From the NCBI GenBank assembly GCA_002796045.1, contig PCVM01000093.1, positions 1 through 5,407 on the forward strand: a stretch of 5,407 bases of DNA. The letters run 5' to 3'. Below, piece by piece: positions 1-4,530 of this stretch. The stretch comes from Candidatus Roizmanbacteria bacterium CG11_big_fil_rev_8_21_14_0_20_36_8 (GTDB lineage: Bacteria; Patescibacteriota; Microgenomatia; UBA1406; GWC2-37-13). The translations under genes and the position numbers were made by a program. The notes beneath the pieces were generated by a model, which was not told where the DNA came from, searched no databases, and saw only the letters and a list, made by a program, of their open reading frames with translations. The stretch's first letter is position 1, and each line of letters begins with the position of its first letter.

Positions 1-321
1 GGCGGTCGCGCTTTGGGTTTTGGGAAGGAAAGGGTTAGAAGCCTGCCGGATGCAGTGGCAAAAGTTTTAAAGATGCATTTTGAATACTTGAATCAACAAT
101 CCTTACCAGAAACAAATGGAAACGGACACGATGAAGATGCAAAGTTGATTTCACAAACCGAACAACCAACACTGCTTCAAGAGCGGATAATATCTCCTCA
201 GTCTGAAGTGGCAATGTCAAACAAAAAACATTTTGATATTTGTAAAGAGTGTGGGCAGGCACTTCTTGCCCGTGAAGAAGGATGCGCAAAGTGCTACGGA
301 TGTGGATATGCAGAATGTTGA
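1..321 (+). CDS. nrdJ: Adenosylcobalamin-dependent (class II) ribonucleotide reductase, C-terminal end (partial)
   Basis: The reading frame is open from base 1 and ends at TGA, giving the last 106 residues of a protein that begins outside the window. The segment GFGKERVRSLPDAVAKVL matches the end of the catalytic barrel region of class II RNRs (family knowledge: RV.SLPDA(I/V)A). A low-complexity polar linker of about 45 residues follows, and then the typical tail CKECG...GCAKCYGCGYAEC, with six cysteines in the last 26 residues. In this family the enzyme reduces ribonucleotides to deoxyribonucleotides in the cytoplasm using a radical generated from adenosylcobalamin. The tail cysteines pass electrons from thioredoxin to the active site. 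The internal TTG at position 13 is not a real start. The gene is followed by a strong terminator. The adenosyltransferase and thioredoxin genes nearby supply its cofactor and its reductant, which supports the B12-dependent class assignment. Confidence 0.9.
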   Translation, partial: GGRALGFGKERVRSLPDAVAKVLKMHFEYLNQQSLPETNGNGHDEDAKLISQTEQPTLLQERIISPQSEVAMSNKKHFDICKECGQALLAREEGCAKCYGCGYAEC

Positions 322-347
322 ATGAATAATCAAAAGATTGATAAAAG

Positions 348-378
348 AAAGGCGGATTGTTAGGGATCCGCCTTTTTT
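348..378. terminator. Bidirectional rho-independent terminator between convergent genes
   Basis: The stem GGCGGAT (351-357) pairs with ATCCGCC (366-372) across an 8-nt loop. Flanking A and T residues extend it to about 10 bp. A run of six T (373-378) follows on the plus strand, so it should end nrdJ transcription. Read on the minus strand, the same hairpin is followed by TTTCTTTTAT, so it can also stop the facing gene, whose stop codon (377-379) lies at the edge of the T tract. Confidence 0.9.
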
Positions 379-1354
379 ATTGGCCTAAAAATTCATTGAA
401 TTTATTTATTGAGAGTTGAATAATTCCATTTACATAATTTTCAAGTTGATTATCAAGCGCGATTATAGAATCGAAAATATCACTAGGCAGCTTGAGGGCT
501 TTTTCAGTTTTACTATTTAAAAACATTATATTTTCAGGATTTATTACTCTTTTTGCAATTTCTTTGGGAGAAACAAATTCGATATTTGGAGCGCGAAATT
601 TTATTGGTGTAGATGTCGGTGTAAGAATGATCGCTGGCGCATTGGATCGAGTTGGAGCGATGGTTGGTCTTAGCGCTGAAGTAGTTGGTGTTGGATTATT
701 TTGAGTAGATGTAGGCGAAGGGGTATATGTTGGCTCATTTGGCTTTGATGTCGGAACTGCTGTGGGCGGGTTTGTCGGAGGCTGAGTTGGGGGGGTTGGA
801 GTGGCGGTTGGTTGTCCGCCTTCTGCAATTGCTGGCAGTCCAAAAACGGGCTGCATCGTCGACGGAGACTCTCCCTTCATGCACCCATATCCATTAGGTG
901 TAGCGTTATCGTGAAACTTCCAATACCAACCACAATTATTGTTTACTGTGGTTTCTGCGGTGCAGTATGTTTCATAACAATACCCTTTTTCCGGCCAACA
1001 ACAGGCTTCTGGGTCGTTTCTTCTAAACATTTCTGCGCAACAGGGTGGTTGTTGCAGACAAAAATATCTATTAGCTTCAACGCTGTTTGTGTCATAGGCT
1101 TGTCCGTATGGGGCATTGCCCCCTGCTTGTGCGCACCGACCGTAATCAATGGTACCGTCACTTTTTATCGGCTTTCTTGTGCATCCGTCAGGATAACATT
1201 TATCTTGATCATTGCAAAAACATCCCGAAGTGGCTTGTGTGCTTGAGATATTCTTTTGTTTTTGAACAAACAGGCTCGTTCCTAAGACTATTAAAGAAAG
1301 AGAGCTGAGCATAATAATAACCATAAATTTTTTATATGTATTATGGACTTTCAT
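377..1354 (-). CDS. Exported Cys-rich protein with N-terminal membrane anchor and Pro/Thr-rich linker
   Basis: I do not recognise the family. From the preferred ATG at 1354 the protein has 325 residues. A basic N-terminus (MKVHNTYKK) is followed by one hydrophobic segment at about 11-31, which looks like a signal peptide or signal anchor. Residues 45-158 hold 14 cysteines (including CFC, two CC pairs and CYETYC) with many aromatic residues, which suggests a disulfide-stabilised extracytoplasmic domain. Residues about 181-250 are a Pro/Thr/Ser-rich linker of the PTATPTPPT type, and a helical, Cys-free tail of about 75 residues ends the protein. There is no LPXTG sorting motif. PT-rich linkers of this kind are common in predicted surface proteins of Patescibacteria. 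The frame stays open to an ATG at 1390, but that start would run over the start codon of the divergent adenosyltransferase. The 1354 start places the basic residues directly before the hydrophobic core and lies 10 nt after a TATAAT box. The role is unknown; surface attachment or binding is possible. Confidence 0.75.
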   Translation of the reverse strand: MKVHNTYKKFMVIIMLSSLSLIVLGTSLFVQKQKNISSTQATSGCFCNDQDKCYPDGCTRKPIKSDGTIDYGRCAQAGGNAPYGQAYDTNSVEANRYFCLQQPPCCAEMFRRNDPEACCWPEKGYCYETYCTAETTVNNNCGWYWKFHDNATPNGYGCMKGESPSTMQPVFGLPAIAEGGQPTATPTPPTQPPTNPPTAVPTSKPNEPTYTPSPTSTQNNPTPTTSALRPTIAPTRSNAPAIILTPTSTPIKFRAPNIEFVSPKEIAKRVINPENIMFLNSKTEKALKLPSDIFDSIIALDNQLENYVNGIIQLSINKFNEFLGQ

Positions 1355-1364
1355 GAATGAGATC

Positions 1365-1370
1365 ATTATA
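1365..1370 (-). promoter_or_regulatory. Promoter -10 box for the exported Cys-rich protein
   Basis: On the minus strand TATAAT occupies 1370 to 1365, with ten bases between it and the ATG at 1354. Transcription would begin about four bases before the start codon or closer, so the message is probably leaderless or nearly so. A perfect TTGACA lies upstream at 1390-1385, but its spacing of 14 bp is shorter than the usual 16-18, so its use as the -35 box is doubtful. Confidence 0.5.
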
Positions 1371-1374
1371 TAAT
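1369..1374 (+). promoter_or_regulatory. Promoter -10 box for the adenosyltransferase, predicted leaderless
   Basis: TATAAT on the plus strand is followed by nine bases and then the ATG at 1384. The expected transcription start (about 6-8 bases after the box) falls within about three bases of the ATG or at it, and no Shine-Dalgarno sequence is present. No good -35 hexamer is seen at normal spacing; 1346-1351 reads GACTTT. The box overlaps the minus-strand -10 at 1365-1370 by two bases, so the two promoters probably compete for RNA polymerase. Confidence 0.5.
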
Positions 1375-1383
1375 AATTACCAC

Positions 1384-1899
1384 ATGTCAATTACTACTAA
1401 AACAGGAGACGATGGAACAACTGCTTTATTTGGAGGAAAGCGATTGTTAAAATCAGATATGCTAATTGAAGCATATGGGATGATTGATGAAGTCACAAGT
1501 TTTATAGGGCTTGCTTATGAATCCGTCGATGAGGAAGATAAGGGGACATTATCCTCATGCCAACAATCTCTATATTTGATTATGGCAGATCTATCTGGAG
1601 CCAAATTACCAAACGGTAAACTAAATAAAGAAGTAATAATTATTGAAAATTTGATAACTACCATAGAAATAAAGCTTCCAAAATTGACAAAGTTTATTAT
1701 TCCACATGGTAGCGAGGCGTCGGCGAGACTTCATGTTGCCCGTGCAGTTTGTCGAACATCCGAAAGAGCAATTGTTCGTCATTTTGCAAAAAATAATTCA
1801 ATTCAAAACAATGCCCAAATTATTATCTATCTTAATCGCTTGTCAGATTATCTGTTTTTACTTGCACGAAAATATACCCTTGATATAGAACTTAAATAG
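1384..1899 (+). CDS. pduO: PduO-type ATP:cob(I)alamin adenosyltransferase
   Basis: The enzyme transfers the adenosyl group of ATP to cob(I)alamin to make adenosylcobalamin in the cytoplasm. The 171-residue protein from ATG 1384 shows the whole family signature. The N-terminal ATP-binding stretch is TKTGDDGTTALFGGKR (5-20). It is followed by EAYGMIDEVTSFIG (29-42), where the family has EAYG..DELNS.IG. Next come the central LHVARAVCRTSER (116-128), with the conserved Arg and Glu of the active site, and YLNRLSDYLFLLAR (149-162). Length is normal for a single-domain PduO/MMAB-type enzyme. An in-frame ATG at 1357 would add nine residues absent from the family and would include the -10 box, so 1384 is chosen. 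Downstream, a cobalamin riboswitch begins within 70 bp, and nrdJ, the likely user of the product, lies upstream. In a cell without de novo B12 synthesis this enzyme would act in salvage; that last point is inference. Confidence 0.95.
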   Translation: MSITTKTGDDGTTALFGGKRLLKSDMLIEAYGMIDEVTSFIGLAYESVDEEDKGTLSSCQQSLYLIMADLSGAKLPNGKLNKEVIIIENLITTIEIKLPKLTKFIIPHGSEASARLHVARAVCRTSERAIVRHFAKNNSIQNNAQIIIYLNRLSDYLFLLARKYTLDIELK

Positions 1900-1927
1900 G
1901 GATAGTCCCGTTTCGGGACTATCCCTA
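1897..1927. terminator. Perfect 14-bp inverted repeat overlapping the adenosyltransferase stop codon
   Basis: TAGGGATAGTCCCG (1897-1910) and CGGGACTATCCCTA (1914-1927) are perfect reverse complements separated by TTT. The TAG stop codon forms the base of the stem. Such a stable hairpin at a gene end would act as a terminator or protect the 3' end. No T run follows on either strand, so intrinsic termination is less certain than at 348-378. It separates the adenosyltransferase from the riboswitch transcript. Confidence 0.65.
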
Positions 1928-1938
1928 AATCAGAAGAA

Positions 1939-1947
1939 TGGTACAAT
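1939..1947 (+). promoter_or_regulatory. Extended -10 promoter for the riboswitch transcript
   Basis: TGG followed by TACAAT (1942-1947) is a good extended -10 element (TGn plus a near-consensus hexamer). The predicted start is near 1954, a few bases before the first riboswitch stem. The expected -35 position falls inside the preceding inverted repeat and has no consensus, which is usual for extended -10 promoters. Confidence 0.45.
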
Positions 1948-1967
1948 ATTGTTATTGAAAATTAAGC

Positions 1968-2146
1968 TTGGTGTACGCCACTGTTGAAAAACTCAATGGG
2001 AAGGTGTGCTTTCAAAACCGGGAACTAGGTGTGAATCCTAGACTGTGCCGCAGCGGTAAGTCAGCCACTGGCTGATAAGTCCGAAGACCGACCAAACTAC
2101 AATCGGGTATCTAAATGGTACCTGACCCCGAAGCAGGGAAAAAAGC
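1968..2146 (+). ncRNA. Cobalamin (B12) riboswitch
   Basis: The core matches the AdoCbl/Cbl aptamer and closely resembles the E. coli btuB leader. GGGAA (2020-2024) leads directly into a stem CTAGG-TGTGAAT-CCTAG (2025-2041). Then come GCCGCAGCGGTAAG (2047-2060), a hairpin TCAGCC-ACT-GGCTGA (2061-2075), and the B12 box AAGTCCGAAGACCGACC (2077-2093). TTGGT (1968-1972) can pair with ACCAA (2091-2095) to close the aptamer; the 5' boundary is uncertain. A further hairpin, TCGGGTAT (2103-2110) with GTACCTGA (2118-2125) around a 7-nt loop, sits where the kissing-loop hairpin P13 is expected. The Shine-Dalgarno AGGGAA (2135-2140) follows at once and no T tract is present, so control is probably translational. 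The first gene starts at 2147. The switch therefore governs the 438-residue protein and, if co-transcribed, the 151-residue protein after it. Confidence 0.93.
2135..2140 (+). promoter_or_regulatory. Ribosome binding site of the riboswitch-controlled gene
   Basis: AGGGAA lies six bases before ATG 2147 and is the only clear Shine-Dalgarno sequence at a gene start in the window. CAGG (2134-2137) can pair with CCTG (2121-2124), which is also part of the preceding hairpin 2103-2125. The two pairings exclude each other, so the site could be exposed or hidden depending on the riboswitch fold. Confidence 0.6.
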
Positions 2147-3463
2147 ATGATAGTAGAACGCCAGACAACATCAACAGTAAAGGGTGGAAATATTGAATCA
2201 CAACTTATTGTAAATGAGTTGCATCAGTCAATATTCGAGTCTTACAGTCCAATAAATGATGCGCTTCGTCTTCGAAATCTTCAAGCACTGACTCAGTCTG
2301 AAAAAGAATTTTATATTAAAGAAAATGTCCTTTCATATCTTGAGGAATTTGCTGGTGAAATTTCTTTGAAAAAATTGTCAGGAATACTAAAACCCGATGG
2401 CGCCCTAGAAATGCTTGGGGCAAATGTAACAGAAATGTATCGTTTTACTGCTCAAAACTCAGCTCGCGATTCTCGTGAAAATAATGAAATGTTGGGCATG
2501 GATGCAATTCTTCATGGGTTAAATAATGGCGCAAATAGGGCAATGTGGATTTCTCCACCTAAATTAGCCAATTATGGGTTTGGATTTTTATTTCAAGCTG
2601 GAGATTATGATTTAAAACTTGGAGGAAGACCAATACACGAATCTCTTATTAGATATGATGAAGATTTTAAAACTCTTAATAACAGTCGACGTATCCACAG
2701 TCAGATTTCAAATTGGATTGGTGAAACTGGCCAAAAGTCCATTAGATTCAAAACCGACGTTGATTTTCTAAAAAATCCGATCCTGTTTTCTGAAAGTGGT
2801 ATTGATAGTATAAATAATATTGGCGGCATTTTTGGCTTAGATGGTGAAGGAATGAGATATTCTGAGTATTTTCGAAATGAAATTACCAATAAAATTACTC
2901 CGTGGCTTGATCGATATAACGCAGTTGTCCAAGCAATGGCTAATAGTGGTTTGGAGTCAATTGATAAAAGAATTATTGAAATGAACAAAGAGGGAGAACT
3001 GTTAATTGGTGCGATGTTTAATATTTCAAAAGCAGTTAAGAGAAGGTTGGACGAAGGAGCGCAAACTTGCGAAGATGACAATGATTTATTAAGTCGTATT
3101 AGCGGTGGGGTCTCATATGATCAGATGATGTATACAGCTCGACTTGCTTATCATTATGAGCCTTTAGTCTTATCAAGAGGTTCAAGTTGCCCAGTCGCCC
3201 AGCAGATAGGCTCAGGCGAGCAAACAACTCTTAGTAGTATGAGAAGTGGGCTAGGCCTAATTAATAGCACAGTTAATGGTTTTGAATCAAAAACAACCTG
3301 TGGTGAAAGAGGGTGCTCGATAAGCAAAACTCATTTTCATTGTCCAGGAAAAGCAGAAGATGGGAGAATGTGCAAATGTGCAATTATGGGTACAAATACT
3401 TGTCCCTCTTGCGGACTAACAAAAGAAAAATGGGCAGAAATGACAGGTATCGATTGTGCTTAA
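2147..3463 (+). CDS. Riboswitch-controlled protein of unknown function with Cys/His-rich C-terminal tail
   Basis: I do not recognise this 438-residue protein. It has no signal peptide and no membrane segment, so it is probably cytoplasmic. Residues 1-125 look helical. The middle part contains a notable MWISPPKLANYGFGFLF (133-149), followed by LIRYDED (167-173), and may be a folded alpha/beta domain. Residues about 240-340 look helical again. The last 54 residues form a likely zinc-binding module: Cys385-x4-Cys390, His396-x-His398-Cys399, Cys409-x-Cys411, Cys419-x2-Cys422 (CPSCG) and Cys437. Cys308 and Cys348 lie outside it. The ATG at 2147 is preceded by a good Shine-Dalgarno sequence and by a cobalamin riboswitch, so expression should follow cellular B12. 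It is not a recognisable B12 transporter, biosynthetic enzyme, methionine synthase MetE or RNR. The 151-residue gene begins 19 bp after its stop. A B12-linked role is inferred only from regulation and neighbours. Confidence 0.85.
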   Translation: MIVERQTTSTVKGGNIESQLIVNELHQSIFESYSPINDALRLRNLQALTQSEKEFYIKENVLSYLEEFAGEISLKKLSGILKPDGALEMLGANVTEMYRFTAQNSARDSRENNEMLGMDAILHGLNNGANRAMWISPPKLANYGFGFLFQAGDYDLKLGGRPIHESLIRYDEDFKTLNNSRRIHSQISNWIGETGQKSIRFKTDVDFLKNPILFSESGIDSINNIGGIFGLDGEGMRYSEYFRNEITNKITPWLDRYNAVVQAMANSGLESIDKRIIEMNKEGELLIGAMFNISKAVKRRLDEGAQTCEDDNDLLSRISGGVSYDQMMYTARLAYHYEPLVLSRGSSCPVAQQIGSGEQTTLSSMRSGLGLINSTVNGFESKTTCGERGCSISKTHFHCPGKAEDGRMCKCAIMGTNTCPSCGLTKEKWAEMTGIDCA

Positions 3464-3482
3464 TTTCAGGTAAACTAATCAT

Positions 3483-3938
3483 ATGTCAGACGATTTAAAT
3501 AAAAAAAAGATAATAAAATCATTTACCCCTATCGATTATTTAATTCCTAAAAAAAAATCTCAACCATCATATTCTAAAGAAGGGGAGCCGATTGAAGTGG
3601 CCGTAGAAAAAATATCTCCCCAAGAAATCGAAATAATTGAGACGGAGCCGGTCATTGAGGACGCTGAAGTTGGGGAATACCTAAAGTCGAACCGTAAAGA
3701 GCCAAGAATTCATCCAGATTTGAGAAAAGCAGGGTTAAAAACAATTGAGCCTTCAACTGCCGATCCGAAGTACAATGTTGCCTTGCCGATCTCTGACGAA
3801 CGCGTGATGCAAGGTTTATCGTCGCCAGTTACTACATCATTGCGCTGGCTGGCTGAAGTAGCCCTCTTTATGTTGAAGCAAGCACATCTAAATTTAAAAG
3901 AAATTCACGGAAAAGTTGTTCGGATAATTCAGCGGTGA
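3483..3938 (+). CDS. Small charged protein of unknown function, second gene of the riboswitch operon
   Basis: I do not recognise this 151-residue protein. The N-terminal third is basic and polar (KKKIIKS...PKKKS). The middle (about 35-68) is rich in Glu and Ile/Val and looks disordered. The last 80 residues, from RIHPDLRKAGL to the end, look like a folded domain with a helical SSPVTTSLRWLAEVALFMLKQ segment that is hydrophobic but interrupted by charged residues, so a true membrane span is doubtful. It starts 19 bp after the preceding gene with only a weak AGG (3468-3470) 12 bases before the ATG. No promoter or terminator lies between them, which suggests co-transcription and possible translational coupling. 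Runs of eight A (3501-3508) and nine A (3549-3557) lie early in the frame. Thioredoxin is convergent, 20 bp downstream. Confidence 0.75.
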   Translation: MSDDLNKKKIIKSFTPIDYLIPKKKSQPSYSKEGEPIEVAVEKISPQEIEIIETEPVIEDAEVGEYLKSNRKEPRIHPDLRKAGLKTIEPSTADPKYNVALPISDERVMQGLSSPVTTSLRWLAEVALFMLKQAHLNLKEIHGKVVRIIQR

Positions 3939-3958
3939 CGAGCAGTTAGTGATGTTGT

Positions 3959-4273
3959 TTAGACCTTTGCGATCTCTTCTTTAAAGCCTTCTTTACTATG
4001 GGCTCCAACAAATTGGCTTTTCATTACTCCATCTTTAAAAACCATAAATGTAGGAATTGAAAAGACCGAGTACTCTGATGCGAGTTTCTGATTTTTATCA
4101 ACATCAACTTTGACAAATTTCATATCTGTCATTTCTTCAGAAAGTTCATCAATTATTGGAGCGCTAATTTTGCATGGTCCACACCATTCTGCAAAAAAAT
4201 CGACTAAAACTATCCCTTTTTGATCGATAACATCTTTTTTAAAAGTTTCTCCCGTGGATGATATTACTGCCAT
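3959..4273 (-). CDS. trxA: Thioredoxin
   Basis: A 104-residue single-domain thioredoxin, close to the usual length of about 105-110. It shows VDFFAEWCGPCK, with the redox pair Cys31 and Cys34 and the buried Asp25. It also has the Pro39 kink in the active-site helix, VKVDVDKN (54-61) and the cis-proline loop SIPTF (Pro74). It reduces protein disulfides in the cytoplasm and is normally re-reduced by thioredoxin reductase, which is not in this window. Known partners in this family include the C-terminal cysteines of ribonucleotide reductase, and nrdJ ends in this same window. No signal peptide is present. No Shine-Dalgarno sequence precedes the ATG. The promoter lies on the minus strand at 4306-4335. 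No hairpin terminator is visible in the 20 bp between its stop and the convergent gene. Confidence 0.95.
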   Translation of the reverse strand: MAVISSTGETFKKDVIDQKGIVLVDFFAEWCGPCKISAPIIDELSEEMTDMKFVKVDVDKNQKLASEYSVFSIPTFMVFKDGVMKSQFVGAHSKEGFKEEIAKV

Positions 4274-4305
4274 ATAAATAATTATTAAATCAATTAACAG
4301 GAGTT

Positions 4306-4335
4306 ATTATACTTGCATGTACGTATTTTATTCAA
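4306..4335 (-). promoter_or_regulatory. Promoter of the thioredoxin gene
   Basis: On the minus strand TTGAAT (4335-4330) and TATAAT (4311-4306) are separated by 18 bp, a near-consensus sigma-70 promoter. Transcription should begin near 4299, which gives a leader of roughly 25 bases without a Shine-Dalgarno sequence. Confidence 0.6.
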
Positions 4336-4341
4336 GTGCAA

Positions 4342-4353
4342 TTATTTAAATAA
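4342..4353. repeat. AT-only 12-bp palindrome
   Basis: TTATTTAAATAA is a perfect palindrome just upstream of the thioredoxin -35 box. It could be a regulator site or an AT-rich promoter element, but in such AT-rich sequence it may be chance. The remaining bases between 4354 and 4490 show only a weak hairpin (TTAGG 4384-4388 with CCTAA 4395-4399) and no gene, tRNA or array. Confidence 0.3.
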
Positions 4354-4491
4354 CAAATAATGATCCTTTCAACGCAACATTCTTTAGGATTAAACCTAAC
4401 CACTAATGTAAAACATGTAATAATAAGAAAAGACCGTTGATATAGAAAGATACGCTTATGTTATGTGTATGATCGCTGCATAGAAAAATAC

Positions 4492-4520
4492 TTGTTATTC
4501 CAATAACTCTATGGTATATT
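4492..4520 (+). promoter_or_regulatory. Promoter of the recombinase homologue, with an inverted repeat over the -35 region
   Basis: TTGTTA (4492-4497), a 17-bp spacer and TATATT (4515-4520) preceded by TGG (extended -10) form a strong promoter. The start is predicted near 4527, only a few bases from ATG 4531, and no Shine-Dalgarno sequence is present, so the transcript is probably leaderless. GTTATT (4494-4499) and AATAAC (4502-4507) form an inverted repeat overlapping the -35 box and spacer, a possible operator. Confidence 0.6.
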
Positions 4521-4530
4521 ATAGGCCCGT

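Noticed and set aside
812..1246. Plus-strand open frame of 144 codons opposite the Cys-rich protein
   Set aside because: The minus-strand reading has a signal segment, ordered Cys pattern and PT linker, while this frame has no coherent domain; treated as a shadow.
1357..1383. Upstream ATG at 1357 as the adenosyltransferase start
   Set aside because: It would add nine residues absent from the family and would translate through the -10 box; the family N-terminus fits ATG 1384.
1385..1390. Perfect TTGACA on the minus strand as -35 of the Cys-rich protein gene
   Set aside because: The spacer to TATAAT is only 14 bp and the hexamer lies inside the adenosyltransferase start region, so it may be coincidental; not listed as a separate feature.
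1998..2002. First GGGAA as the riboswitch core element
   Set aside because: It is not followed by the P4-type stem; the second GGGAA at 2020-2024 is directly followed by CTAGG...CCTAG as in known B12 riboswitches.
2701..3081. Antisense open frame of 126 codons inside the riboswitch-controlled gene
   Set aside because: It lies fully opposite a long open gene, has no recognisable protein features, and looks like a coding shadow.
4431..4530. Possible dif site next to the Xer-like gene
   Set aside because: TTATGTTATGTG-like sequence near 4456-4468 recalls one dif arm, but no matching second arm at 6-8 bp spacing is present.
4274..4530. tRNA, small RNA or CRISPR in the intergenic region
   Set aside because: No cloverleaf, repeated units or strong hairpin was found; only promoters and short AT-rich palindromes are visible.
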